From the NCBI GenBank assembly GCA_015522385.1, contig WAMJ01000129.1:1-45059 (forward strand): DNA of 45,059 nucleotides, written 5' to 3'. This DNA is from Candidatus Heimdallarchaeota archaeon (GTDB lineage: Archaea; Asgardarchaeota; Heimdallarchaeia; Heimdallarchaeales; Kariarchaeaceae). Shown in pieces: positions 27,031 through 35,691 of this stretch (position 1 is its first letter; every line of letters starts with the position of its first letter). Both the position numbers and the translations under genes were made by a program. Below the pieces are notes generated by a model, which worked only from the letters and a program-made list of their open reading frames with translations, had not been told where the DNA came from and searched no databases.

Positions 27031-27912
27031 TCACGCTACAGGATCCAGCAGCATTATACTCTTGCTCCTACAGTAGGGGCACTCATTGTGCGAACTCAAC
27101 CACGTCCGTATGTGCTCCGCGTGGGCTACTGAGCTGCAGCACCCCATCACGCTCATGTCCTCCGGTTTCACATGCTGGTAGCAGATGACGCAGTAGAGCT
27201 CAATTGAGTCCAAGTCGATGTCAGTGAGGATCTCTTCCACTGTGTACCCACCGTCAGGCGAGGTATGCATAACCTCGCCTATCAGGCTCTTCAAGATGTT
27301 TACAAATCTGATAACGTTGTCGCAGGTCTTGATCAGGGCTGCTGGACGCTGTGGCGTGGTGATCCTGTTCTTCTTCCTCGTGTCGATCTCCGGGCACTTC
27401 TTGAGAGTATCCGTCAATATAGCAAGGTTTCGTGGGGTATTCAGCAGGTGCTTCACTATCTGGAAGTTCGTGCTGTAGACCGCGAAGTCCCCATTTATGT
27501 GGTGGTACTGTCCCCGGTAAATCCTGAGGACCTTACTGATTATTCCTCTCTTCTTGATTCTGATATACAGGTGGTCTCGGATCTCAGGAGGCAGGCTGAA
27601 TGTTGCAGAGAAGTAACAATTCTGTCGATTGGTATCTCCCCTTGTGATCATTTTGATCAAGAATGTCATCCCGTCCTTGGATATCTGCCAAGTTCTCGGA
27701 AAGGAGAAGAGTATTCTTCTTGTTGGGGGTGTTTCTTGGTAATTTTCCACACTCTGGAGGAGATTTTTTGATACGCTGTACCCTGCATCTTGGAACTCTT
27801 GAACCCACTTCGCATACTGCGCTGTACGAGATACAAGACCAAAGTAGGTGATGAAGATCGCGAGGAGGAACATTCCTACCAGTGATGGTATGGCACTGAT
27901 ATCGGACGGCAT
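27031..27912 (-). CDS. Membrane-anchored protein with C-terminal RING-like zinc finger
   Basis: This 293-residue protein has one N-terminal membrane helix (about 9-27), a soluble middle region without recognised motifs, and a C-terminal zinc domain: C241, C244, C258/C259, H264, H267, C278, C281. The end HxEHIRTWLSxxxxCPYC matches the RING-like finger of the helicase at 20353-22911 (HxxHIxxWLSxxxxCPxC), so the two domains look homologous. The fold is that of RING-type E3 ligases in eukaryotes; activity here is unproven. ATG 27912 has a perfect TATTTAAATA box upstream. It is a single-gene unit and convergent with the deacylase. Confidence 0.75.
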   Translation of the reverse strand: MPSDISAIPSLVGMFLLAIFITYFGLVSRTAQYAKWVQEFQDAGYSVSKNLLQSVENYQETPPTRRILFSFPRTWQISKDGMTFLIKMITRGDTNRQNCYFSATFSLPPEIRDHLYIRIKKRGIISKVLRIYRGQYHHINGDFAVYSTNFQIVKHLLNTPRNLAILTDTLKKCPEIDTRKKNRITTPQRPAALIKTCDNVIRFVNILKSLIGEVMHTSPDGGYTVEEILTDIDLDSIELYCVICYQHVKPEDMSVMGCCSSVAHAEHIRTWLSSHNECPYCRSKSIMLLDPVA

Positions 27913-28323
27913 AGATGAATATTGTAGTGAAAACTATTTAAATACAACTGATAATTGCCAAATTTATGCATTGAGGTATCGGGCTCACTCGACATATTGT
28001 ATAGGGGTGGATTTCACTCTTCCTAGTGACTGTTCAGAAATTATCTGTCGTCCTATTTGCTCTCTGCGGGTTCTTCCGGTATTCTCAATTTTGTCCCACT
28101 CTTACTATGCTTGATATAGTTAATATCTGGGGTAATTTTTTCGCTGGATAATTTTGCGATTCGTAATCTGATTGGTACGATATTATGTGTATGCTGAATG
28201 TATGGTGTTCGACTTTCTGCAGAAAATGCATATATTCTGCGCATTCTACCTGTTTTTAGTACGAGATCGAATTTGCATGACGTAACATTTCCTGCAAATT
28301 TGACTCAATATACGGGTGAAAAT
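27913..28323 (+). other. 411-base AT-rich intergenic region
   Basis: It holds the promoter of the RING-like gene at its left end and, near the right end, a possible TATA element GCATATATTC at 28224-28233 with an AACGGGTGAAA-like ribosome binding region just before the subtilase ATG. I see no convincing small gene, RNA or repeat. Open frames here look like chance readings. Confidence 0.4.
27935..27944 (-). promoter_or_regulatory. TATA box of membrane RING gene
   Basis: TATTTAAATA is a self-complementary sequence at -32 to -23 from ATG 27912, the clearest TATA box of the window. Confidence 0.6.
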
Positions 28324-30117
28324 ATGAGAATCACAAAGAAGATCTCTCTGCTGACGATTGTCCTGATGGCGAGTTCACTCGCCTTGTCCGGATATTCCTT
28401 TGTCAGCGCAGAAGAAATACAGAAATTCACAGACGGTTCGTACACTGAGGTCATCGCAGATCAGGTCTACGAGTATTCCCTCTCGGCATCGGGTTCGGGC
28501 AGGTACGACGAGTTCTACATCACTACCAGCGGTGCATCATCGCTGACAGCTACCATCGAGTTTTCGACCCGGAACAGGGTAGAGAGCAACGACGACTTCG
28601 ACCTCTACTACAATTACGGCGCACGGGTTTCCTCCTGTGGGTCATCCACATGTTCGGGTTACGATCAGGTTTCGTGGAACTCTGGGAACTCCCCCGAGTC
28701 CATCACTGTCAACAACCCTTCAGACGGTGTCCAGCACTTCAGGGTACAGAGATACTCTGGATACGGTACTGAGTACTACTTTTTCAAGGTGACCGTTACT
28801 GGCGGCGCAGGTGATACAACTGCACCCACCGTCTCCATCACCTCACCCTCCAATGGGGCAACTGTCTCTAACACCGTCTCCGTCACGGCCAGCGCCTCCG
28901 ACAACGTGGGTGTGACCACCGTTGAGTTCAGGGTTGACGGTAACCTCAAGTTCACGGACAGCAGCGCACCCTACTCATTCTCGTGGGACACAACCCTCTA
29001 CTCCGACGGCTCCCACACAGTCAGTGCAACTGCCTACGACGCCGCTGGCAACTCCGCGGTCGACACCAACACCTACACCGTTAGCAACGGCGGATCACCC
29101 CCACCCGCAGGTTGTGGAGAGACCCCGAGGGTCACCGGATCAATGCCGTGGTGGAACGATGTCGTGGACGTTGAGGTTGCACACGCTGCTGGTTGCTACG
29201 GAGGTGACACCACCGTCGTCATCCTCGACACGGGACTGGGTAGTGGGTACTCCTCACTCTTCCCTGCAGGATCCATCAACACGCAGTACTCACGCTCATA
29301 CACCAAGTCACTCGGCTACGACAATGTCGACTGGAACCAGGATACAGAAGGTCACGGATCAGCAGTCACGGGTACAATACTCGGGTACTACGTCCCCTCA
29401 TCATGGGGTATGACCAACAACTATGTCATGGGTGTCGCACCCAATGCGCAGATCATCATGTACAGAGTAGTGTACTGGGTCGGTGGATCAGTCACCGCAA
29501 CCGCCATGCTCAACAACTGGGCTCAGGCCATCAATGACGCAGTTGCACTCTACAACTCGGGTTCGCTCACCACCTCCAGCATGGTCATTTCCATGTCGCT
29601 CGGCTACAGCAACACCAACTCCGCCCTCAACGCGGCCATCGCCAACGCTCGGGCCAATGGAGTCGTCGTCAGCACCTCCGCGGGCAACGACGGACCCAAC
29701 CCCAACACCACCGGATACCCTGCGAACCACGCCGACGCCACCAGCGTGGCTGCAGCAGGATGGAGCAGCCTCACCGGCTCGTACGGAATCGCGGGCATCA
29801 CCACCGATATCCCCGAGGGAGACTTCTCCGGACTCGTCATCGCTGACTTCAGTTCGAGGGGTAAGGTCGAGATCACCGGCATCGGATGGCAGCTCGTTCT
29901 TCCCAACTGGGACAACAGCTACCGCTACATCTCGGGAACTTCGTTCAGCGCTCCGCAGCTCTCGGGTGTCTTCGCACTGGTCTTCTCCTACTACGGATCC
30001 ATCGGTGCGGCCTCCGCGGAATCCTACATCATGAACGGTGCCTACAACTCCGGCTCGATGGCCTCCAGCACATGGGGTGCAGGATTCGTTCAGGCGGACG
30101 GGGCTCTAGGGCTGTAA
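28324..30117 (+). CDS. Secreted subtilisin-like serine protease (S8) with PPC-like and Ig-like domains
   Basis: This 597-residue exported protease starts with a signal peptide (about 1-29). It has a PPC-like beta-domain (30-160), an Ig-like domain (165-255, TAPTVSITSPSNGATVS) and an S8 catalytic domain (about 265-597). The catalytic triad is Asp302 (VILDTG), His344 (EGHGSAVTG) and Ser540 (SGTSFSAP), with oxyanion Asn455 (STSAGND). The His motif HGSAVTG is a variant of HGTHVAG. There is no membrane anchor, so it is released or wall-bound. The start is ATG 28324 after GGTGA; the frame is open upstream to 28198 but lacks a signal peptide there. The gene is visibly GC-richer than the intergenic DNA around it. 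Confidence 0.92.
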   Translation: MRITKKISLLTIVLMASSLALSGYSFVSAEEIQKFTDGSYTEVIADQVYEYSLSASGSGRYDEFYITTSGASSLTATIEFSTRNRVESNDDFDLYYNYGARVSSCGSSTCSGYDQVSWNSGNSPESITVNNPSDGVQHFRVQRYSGYGTEYYFFKVTVTGGAGDTTAPTVSITSPSNGATVSNTVSVTASASDNVGVTTVEFRVDGNLKFTDSSAPYSFSWDTTLYSDGSHTVSATAYDAAGNSAVDTNTYTVSNGGSPPPAGCGETPRVTGSMPWWNDVVDVEVAHAAGCYGGDTTVVILDTGLGSGYSSLFPAGSINTQYSRSYTKSLGYDNVDWNQDTEGHGSAVTGTILGYYVPSSWGMTNNYVMGVAPNAQIIMYRVVYWVGGSVTATAMLNNWAQAINDAVALYNSGSLTTSSMVISMSLGYSNTNSALNAAIANARANGVVVSTSAGNDGPNPNTTGYPANHADATSVAAAGWSSLTGSYGIAGITTDIPEGDFSGLVIADFSSRGKVEITGIGWQLVLPNWDNSYRYISGTSFSAPQLSGVFALVFSYYGSIGAASAESYIMNGAYNSGSMASSTWGAGFVQADGALGL

Positions 30118-30124
30118 AAAAAAA
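30116..30124 (-). terminator. T9 terminator of small HTH gene
   Basis: Nine T on the reverse strand lie 16-24 bases after the HTH gene stop (30140). The run overlaps the TAA stop of the convergent subtilase gene. Confidence 0.4.
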
Positions 30125-30139
30125 TCTATCTAAGCCTAA

Positions 30140-30415
30140 TTAATTGCTAGACATAAATTCCACCAAATTTTCGAGAAGAGTAAATGCTCTATAGGAGAGT
30201 GAGACCTCGACATATTTCCCCTCACTCTTGGACTTATCAATAAGCTCTTCCTGTTCAAGTTCCGCAAGTAGTCTGCTAATTTGTGACCGGGAAACATCCG
30301 TGCATTTAGAGATTTCAGAAGGGTGCATGGTCTTATTTCGGAAGAGAAGAAGCAATGTGGCTAATCTCAAAGTTCCCCCTAGTTCCTCCATTAGTGTCTT
30401 CATTGTTTCCTCCAT
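30140..30415 (-). CDS. Small MarR/ArsR-type winged-helix protein
   Basis: This 91-residue protein is mostly one winged-helix domain. HPSEISKCTDVSRSQISRLL forms the helix-turn-helix, then ELEQEELIDKSKSEGKYVEVSL the wing. The last helix may dimerise. It is probably a DNA-binding regulator of nearby genes. ATG 30415 is preferred: the TATA-like box CATTTAATGA at 30435-30444 sits 20-29 bases upstream. A TTG at 30424 is the other choice. It is divergent from the broken methyltransferase. Confidence 0.75.
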   Translation of the reverse strand: MEETMKTLMEELGGTLRLATLLLLFRNKTMHPSEISKCTDVSRSQISRLLAELEQEELIDKSKSEGKYVEVSLSYRAFTLLENLVEFMSSN

Positions 30416-30434
30416 ATTCTTCAACTAGCCTTGG

Positions 30435-30444
30435 CATTTAATGA
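30435..30444 (-). promoter_or_regulatory. TATA-like box of small HTH gene
   Basis: The reverse strand reads TCATTAAATG, 20-29 bases from ATG 30415. Confidence 0.4.
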
Positions 30445-30510
30445 GATGATTTACATATTTGTCAACTGTGTGTTAGGGAGTTTATATCCAATATTCTGGA
30501 GAACTTACTG

Positions 30511-31187
30511 TTGATCGGAACCGAACAGAGAGTACTCCTTGACAATCATATTGTAAAATTGATCTATTCTGGAAAGACTCCAGTAGATGATGTATTCACA
30601 CTCACTTCCTGTACAAGTGCTTGGTTTGCAACGAAATTATTCGGGAATGTGAAATTTGTGAATTCACTCATTCTCAATGTGACCACTTACTGGGAGGTGA
30701 TGATGCGGTTGTTCTATTTCAAAAAAATGTGTGCTACAGGAAATGCGGATGCCCAAGCTCTTATGTCTCGTGTATGAGTGAGGATGAATGGTTGAGTAGA
30801 ATGTTAGGTGTAAAGCAGTTTACGTACTCCAAGGAGGACAACTTATTTAGAAAACTTCACCCTGCAGTCATGCCAATGAGCATGGCCAAATTCCTTATTG
30901 AGACATTCTCACATATTGGTGAACTCATCCTCGATCCTTTCTCAGGGACGGGAACTGTGGTCAATGTTGCAATAGAAATGGGACAAAGAGCTGTCGGTGT
31001 TGATATCAGTCCAAAATATACTAAGATTGCCCACAACCGTTCACCAGGAGGGACTTTTTTGGTTATAAATTCTGAAAGAATAGGGGTTATACCACTGCCG
31101 TCTGTCTCATGCGTCATTACCTCTCCTCCATATGAATCAATTATTGGCATCCTCTCCCTACAATTTTCACTCTCCTTCCTCAATTGA
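30511..31187 (+). pseudogene. Broken N4/N6-type DNA methyltransferase with zinc-finger-like N-terminus
   Basis: The frame ending at 31187 contains motif X/I of an amino DNA methyltransferase (ILDPFSGTGTVVNVAIEMG, then VGVDIS) and motif IV (SPPYES), then stops 13 codons later although such enzymes continue for 100 or more residues. The frame is open from about 30591 and reads YKCLVCNE...CEIC...CDHLL, two C-x2-C pairs like a zinc ribbon. A different frame covers 30511-30777 (LLDNHIVKLIYSGKTPVDD), suggesting a frameshift near 30590. Most likely this is a decayed modification methylase, formerly of a restriction-modification or host methylation system. A working short protein is much less likely. 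Confidence 0.6.
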
Positions 31188-31339
31188 CAACAGGAGTGTG
31201 TAGCAAGATATGTCTTGTCGTTATCGATCTTTTCTATTTATTCCGATTCGAGCCCTTGTTTTTCTTTGTTTCATAATCACTTAATTATATCCTATATTCC
31301 CATAAATATCGATAGTAGTCATGATAGTTTTCTTGTGAT

Positions 31340-31735
31340 TCAATTCTCTGTATTAATCCTCCTCCAGAACTCCTCGATCTCTTTTACAACCTCCTCCGTC
31401 ACCGCCGTCTCCCAGTACTCCGGGAGCTCCTCGTCCGAGCGTACCGACTTGATCTCTTCCACGACGACGAGGTCGTTCTCCCTGATCACCACATCGGCCT
31501 TCCCCCTGACGACGACCTGCCAGCCGTCCACCATGTGCTCGATCCTCACGGGAACCTCCGCGTTTGCATTCTCCGGTATTCGGGATTGGTACTCCCTGTG
31601 GATTGACTGTCCTGCCTTCATCCTCAGCCTGAAGGAGCTCGGTGCTACGACCTCCACCGCTGTCCCAGCGAAGTCGTGTGCCGAGAGGTGGAGCGTCTTC
31701 TTCGCGAGCGAGTACCTCATCAGGTCATCGTTCAT
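31340..31735 (-). CDS. Orphan PD-(D/E)XK nuclease-like domain, probably truncated
   Basis: This 131-residue protein contains a Cas4/RecB-like nuclease core: AGQSIHREYQSRIP (His motif), VVVRGKADVVI (motif II Asp) and VVVEEIKSV (motif III E-x-K). The same block occurs at the N-terminus of DinG/XPD-like helicases that have an attached nuclease. No helicase follows: the protein ends about 30 residues after the motif. It may be a stand-alone domain or the leftover of a longer gene. The start is ATG 31735 (TTG 31738 is adjacent). I see no TATA box at the usual distance, which supports a remnant. Confidence 0.55.
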   Translation of the reverse strand: MNDDLMRYSLAKKTLHLSAHDFAGTAVEVVAPSSFRLRMKAGQSIHREYQSRIPENANAEVPVRIEHMVDGWQVVVRGKADVVIRENDLVVVEEIKSVRSDEELPEYWETAVTEEVVKEIEEFWRRINTEN

Positions 31736-31820
31736 CAAGCCCTATATTACCTGTGCGGACGGGTGGTTTCACCTGAAGTATCGGCAAAAGTTTTTGAGGG
31801 ATGCTGCCTAGCGCCCCAAT

Positions 31821-32939
31821 ATGAGCAATGTGCAACTGACACCACGGGAGGTCTTCACCTACTCACTGGAGCTCCCGTCCGGAAGGAGCAGGATCTTGCT
31901 GACCATCATTGGCTGGATGATCCTCTTCTTCCCCCTCCTCCTCGTACCGTACGTCACCGCAGCAGCAGCCGCTATCCTCGCCACCACTCTCTGGCTTGTG
32001 AGCATCGGTATCGGTCGGGTGTGGGCATGGATGTCGCGGAAGCTTGTGGACTTCCTCGTGATCCAGCCACTCGGGAACTACATGCAGGAGAACAAGCAGA
32101 GCAAGAGGCTGAAGTACTTCTTCGGGGAGAACCCCAAGGAGGTCTTCCTCCAGTACGAGGTTCGGGACCTCGATCTCTCGGGGCTTGTCACCTTCATGAA
32201 GAACTCCTTCGGAATCCTCGTCCCCTTCGCGGCCATACTCGCCTTCATCTGGAACATCCTCGAATCGCTGGGTATCGAGATCTTCCAGGCGCTGGTCTAC
32301 GCCTTCTTTCTCTCATTCATCGCGGTAGGACTGTACTTCCCGACTGCCATGGTACTCGAGGACGCCCGACTCATGACCATCAGCGAGAACGGGATGATCG
32401 AGTACTCCGCGAGTAAGGCGAAGAACGTCCTCGACGGTCTCTTCAAGGTCACTGGTCTTGTCTCGGGGTACAGTCTCCTCAGCGGACAGGCGGAGCTTAA
32501 TATCTACGGTTCTGTGCTTCTGGTGATAGTTTACGTCCTATTACTCATCGTCATCTTCGTATTCTCCTACCCGATCCTCTTCAGCTCTCTCGTCGCCTAC
32601 TTCAAGAGGCACAACGCTATCGTAAACGGGTTCAGGCTGAGGGCACTGGAGCTCGGGATACCCATCAAGAAGACCGCGGCTGTCGACATCACCCCCGAGG
32701 AGCTGGAGGGAATAGCCATCGGGGCCGACGTCGAGGTCAAGGAGGTGAAGAGCCGCAGGTGGGGTATCATCCCGAGGACGGTTACCAAGAAGATCTACTC
32801 GCAGGAGAAGCTTGACAGCATCAAGCTCCACGGAGGGTGGGTGTGCAAACTCTGCCTTGAGGTCGGTGGGACGAAGAGCTCTGAAACCTGCCAGAACTGC
32901 GGGAAGAAGAAGGACGAGCTCCTCACCCCGAACAGCTAA
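31821..32939 (+). CDS. Multi-pass membrane protein with C-terminal zinc ribbon, unknown function
   Basis: This 372-residue protein has membrane helices at about 27-48, 50-66, 128-150, 155-180 and 230-258, and a soluble region with a basic KEVKSRRWG segment. The C-terminus is a zinc ribbon: VCKLCLEVGG...TCQNCGKKK (C-x2-C and C-x2-C). I do not know the family. The first ATG (31821) is used; the TATA-like signal upstream is weak. It is divergent from the nuclease-like gene and the frame is intact, unlike its neighbours. Confidence 0.7.
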   Translation: MSNVQLTPREVFTYSLELPSGRSRILLTIIGWMILFFPLLLVPYVTAAAAAILATTLWLVSIGIGRVWAWMSRKLVDFLVIQPLGNYMQENKQSKRLKYFFGENPKEVFLQYEVRDLDLSGLVTFMKNSFGILVPFAAILAFIWNILESLGIEIFQALVYAFFLSFIAVGLYFPTAMVLEDARLMTISENGMIEYSASKAKNVLDGLFKVTGLVSGYSLLSGQAELNIYGSVLLVIVYVLLLIVIFVFSYPILFSSLVAYFKRHNAIVNGFRLRALELGIPIKKTAAVDITPEELEGIAIGADVEVKEVKSRRWGIIPRTVTKKIYSQEKLDSIKLHGGWVCKLCLEVGGTKSSETCQNCGKKKDELLTPNS

Positions 32940-32968
32940 GACTTTCACTTCAATCGGGCTGTACAATC

Positions 32969-32976
32969 CATAAATA
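32969..32976 (+). promoter_or_regulatory. TATA-like box of interrupted NTF2-like gene
   Basis: CATAAATA lies 22-29 bases before ATG 32998. The promoter looks intact though the gene has an internal stop. Confidence 0.45.
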
Positions 32977-32997
32977 AGAAGCGGCTCAAGTATCTCT

Positions 32998-33336
32998 ATG
33001 AACATCGCAGAACTGCTGGTTCAGGCGTACAACGAACAAGATATCGAGGCATTCCTCAGTTTCTACTCCGAGGACTTCAAAGCCTACATGCTGGAGAGCG
33101 GTCAGAAGATCACGGACGGGAGGGAGCACCTGACTCAGATCATGACGGACTCTTTCAGGTAGTCCAAGGATGCGAGATCCAAGATCTTCGAGAGTGTCGC
33201 GCAGGGCAACCTCATCGTGCAGAAAGAGGAGAACCACAGCCACATCTCCGGCAAGGTCGTGATCTCCCTGACCATCCACGAGGTCAAGGGCGACAAGATC
33301 CGCACCATGTGGTTAAGCAGGTGCACAATCGAGTAG
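32998..33336 (+). pseudogene. SnoaL/NTF2-like protein interrupted by one in-frame TAG
   Basis: Reading from ATG 32998 gives a typical NTF2-like start (LLVQAYNEQDIEAFLSFYSED), then TAG at 33160-33162. Immediately after it the same frame continues for 57 sense codons (SKDARSKIFESVAQGN, then ISGKVVISLTIHEVKGDKI) to a natural TAG at 33334. Together these make a complete SnoaL-like domain of about 112 residues with only one codon spoiled. No frame change is involved. The simplest explanation is a recent nonsense mutation or base-call error. Pyrrolysine read-through is possible in principle, but TAG is used as an ordinary stop by several nearby genes. Confidence 0.65.
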
Positions 33337-33584
33337 TCTCCCTCGTACAAATGACAACTTCTTCCGGAATATTCAAACATCGATATGATTCTCAGCCCAT
33401 GCACACCACCCCTGTTTTACCGTTGCTTTTCAAAGTTTGTAAAAATACAACCAAATGTGTAGATACTGCTTCTCTTGAATTTTACTTACATTTAACTCTC
33501 CCGAAAATTGTAGTAAAACCGTATCTTTGAGACCGTAACTATCGTTTCCATCTTTAGATAATTGATTATTTTCTCCACTAAGAG

Positions 33585-33593
33585 GTTAAATAG
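33585..33593 (+). promoter_or_regulatory. TATA-like box of the acyl-CoA reductase operon
   Basis: GTTAAATAG sits 21-29 bases before GTG 33614. It appears to be the only promoter for the six genes to 39816, since later genes follow closely or overlap and have Shine-Dalgarno sequences. Confidence 0.5.
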
Positions 33594-33613
33594 TAACCAA
33601 ATTATATCAATCT

Positions 33614-34855
33614 GTGCAAGTGACTGAAACTCCCGATTTGCAGTATGCGGGTGCTGCAAGAAAACTACAGCAGAAGCTTGTCAGGGAATTCTACCAGAAG
33701 CAGGAGGACAAACCCGTGGTCTACCTCTTCGTCGGTGGCAACCCTGCCGAACTACTCAGGGCGATGGGTTTTCAGGTGTACATGCCTGAGATCACCGCCC
33801 TCACCATGGCTATCCGCCACCAGTCCCTGGAGTACATCCTCAAGGCCGAGTCCATCGGCTACGGACTGGACGTCTGCGGATACGTCAAGACCGACATCGG
33901 CCTCACGCACCTCTCAGGCGGGGAGACCCCCATGGGCAAGATCCCCAAGCCGGATCTTTTGGTCTGCAACTACTCGGGGTGCTCGGTCTACGGCAAGTGG
34001 TGGGAGGCCCTTGCGGAGTTCTACAAGGTACCCCTCATCATGCTGGACGTCCCCTACCACAGGTTCGGAGATCCGCAGAAGGAGGACATCGAGTACATCA
34101 TCGGGCAGATGAAGGACATGATCGAGCAGGTCGAGAAGCTCTTTGGAGTCACCTTCGACATGAACGAGCTCAAGAGGACACTCGAATTGTCAAGAATAGC
34201 AGAGGACGGCTGGGGCAGGAGCTTCGAGCTGGCCAAGCACAAGCCGTCGCCCATCGACGCCTACTTCGAGTCCATCTTCTACATGTTCCCCATAAACTCG
34301 CTCAGGGGCACGCAGCAGGCTGCGGACTTCTACCAATTGCTCAATAAGGAGCTGGACGAGAGGGTAGAGCACGGCATCGGTCCCTCAGAGAAGGAGGACT
34401 TCAGGATCGTTCTGGAGGGTGTGCCACCGTACCCTGGGTATCGCTCATTCTGGAACATGTTCCGCAAGTGGAACGCTGTCAGCGTCGCCGCGACCTACCC
34501 CAAGGTTGGAGGCATGTTCGACATGAAGGACCTGAGGCATGACCCAGCAAAGCCCTTCGAGAGCATCGCTAAGTACAGCATCTACAGCTACTGCAACCTC
34601 TCGTGGGAGTTCAGGAGGGAGACGATCAAGAACTACCTCAAGGACTTCGATGCCGAGGCTCTCGTCATCCATGGGATCAAGAGTTGCAGGAGCTTTACCG
34701 CAGGTCAGGGAGACCTGCGTGACTACGTGATCAATGAGCTCGGCTATCCCGCGCTGTACGTCGAGTCGGATCACCAAGATCCTAGGTACTGGGCAGAGGC
34801 CCAGATCCTCAATAGGGTAGACGCCTTTTTCGAGGCGCAGAAGATGAAGAAGTGA
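33614..34855 (+). CDS. 2-hydroxyacyl-CoA dehydratase / benzoyl-CoA reductase-type subunit (HgdB/BcrB family)
   Basis: This 413-residue protein belongs to the HgdB/BcrB/BcrC family, whose subunits hold a [4Fe-4S] cluster that receives ATP-driven electrons. The fold signature is two halves, each with a cysteine-bearing segment: DVCGYVKTDIG and VCNYSGCSVYG in the first, HGIKSCRSFTAGQGDLRD in the second, then YPALYVESDHQDP. These enzymes usually work as two non-identical subunits; only one is encoded here. The start is GTG with a TATA-like box at the leaderless distance. Two activator ATPases follow directly. Aromatic ring reduction or 2-hydroxyacyl dehydration are both possible. Confidence 0.85.
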   Translation: MQVTETPDLQYAGAARKLQQKLVREFYQKQEDKPVVYLFVGGNPAELLRAMGFQVYMPEITALTMAIRHQSLEYILKAESIGYGLDVCGYVKTDIGLTHLSGGETPMGKIPKPDLLVCNYSGCSVYGKWWEALAEFYKVPLIMLDVPYHRFGDPQKEDIEYIIGQMKDMIEQVEKLFGVTFDMNELKRTLELSRIAEDGWGRSFELAKHKPSPIDAYFESIFYMFPINSLRGTQQAADFYQLLNKELDERVEHGIGPSEKEDFRIVLEGVPPYPGYRSFWNMFRKWNAVSVAATYPKVGGMFDMKDLRHDPAKPFESIAKYSIYSYCNLSWEFRRETIKNYLKDFDAEALVIHGIKSCRSFTAGQGDLRDYVINELGYPALYVESDHQDPRYWAEAQILNRVDAFFEAQKMKK

Positions 34856-34860
34856 TAGTT

Positions 34861-35691
34861 ATGGCAGACAAGGTATATGTCGCTGGAGTGGACGTGGGAA
34901 GCACCACCGCGAAGGCAGTAATACTGGATTCGGACCGAAACATAGTAGGTAAGTCACTGCAGGACGTCTCGCCACGAGTGGCCGAGGACGCCGAGACAGC
35001 CTTTGTGAAGGCGTGTCAGGACGCAGGCATCGACAGGGAGCAGGTGGCTCTCATTACGGGCACTGGCTACGGCAGGCTCAAGGTGAGGTTCGGAAGTCTT
35101 ATCGTCACGGAGATCTCCTGCCACGCCAAGGGCTCGCAATTCATCTACCCCAACACGAGGTTGACCCTCGACATTGGGGGGCAAGACACAAAGGCCATCA
35201 GGCTTGGTCCCAACGGCGAAATTATCGATTTCAGTATGAACGACAAGTGCTCCGCGGGGACGGGGAGGTTTCTCGACGTCTGCGCAGATGCCCTTGGACA
35301 CTCGGTCGCCGACCTCGGTCCCATGTCCGAGAAGTCCAAGCGACCAACCAAAATTACCAGTACCTGCACGGTCTTCGCCGAGACGGAGGTCTCCAACCAG
35401 TTGGCCAGAGGAAGGAAGCCCGAGGACATCGTCAACGGACTGCACCACTCCATCGCCGAGCGGTCAATCTCCCTGATGCGTCGGGTAGGTATAGAGGACG
35501 AGATAACCTTTACCGGTGGTGTGTCCCGCAACACAGGACTTGTGAGGGCACTTCAGGAGAAGCTCGGACGAAAGATCAATGTCTCTCCACTCTCGCAGTG
35601 GTTCGGTGCGATAGGTGGAGCTATCTTCGCCCTTGAGGAGCTGGAGAAGGGGAACGACCCCTCGTTTACACAGCTGGAGGTGAGCTCATGA
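34861..35691 (+). CDS. BadF/BcrA-type activator ATPase, first copy
   Basis: This 276-residue ASKHA-fold ATPase has the nucleotide-binding start GVDVGSTTAKAVIL and the second phosphate loop LTLDIGGQDTKAI. Cys130 in NDKCSAGTGRFLD and Cys169 in STCTVFAETEV are the two ligands by which a homodimer or heterodimer bridges a [4Fe-4S] cluster. The late motif FTGGVSRNTGL is conserved. It hydrolyses ATP to send low-potential electrons to the HgdB-like partner. ATG 34861 is used, 5 bases after the stop of the partner gene; GTG 34852 would overlap. The next gene is a second, different ATPase, as in class I benzoyl-CoA reductase. Confidence 0.88.
   Translation: MADKVYVAGVDVGSTTAKAVILDSDRNIVGKSLQDVSPRVAEDAETAFVKACQDAGIDREQVALITGTGYGRLKVRFGSLIVTEISCHAKGSQFIYPNTRLTLDIGGQDTKAIRLGPNGEIIDFSMNDKCSAGTGRFLDVCADALGHSVADLGPMSEKSKRPTKITSTCTVFAETEVSNQLARGRKPEDIVNGLHHSIAERSISLMRRVGIEDEITFTGGVSRNTGLVRALQEKLGRKINVSPLSQWFGAIGGAIFALEELEKGNDPSFTQLEVSS
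35676..35683 (+). promoter_or_regulatory. Shine-Dalgarno site of second ATPase gene
   Basis: GGAGGTGA ends four bases before ATG 35688, inside the end of the previous gene. It is a full match to an archaeal anti-SD and fixes this start. Confidence 0.6.

Noticed and set aside
28198..28323. N-terminal extension of the subtilase to 28198
   Set aside because: The extra 42 residues precede a clean signal peptide that starts at ATG 28324, and they look like translated intergenic DNA.
32998..33336. Pyrrolysine codon at the internal TAG
   Set aside because: TAG ends other genes here (for example at 14722, 24729, 16883, 11354), so general recoding is unlikely; kept only as a minor option.
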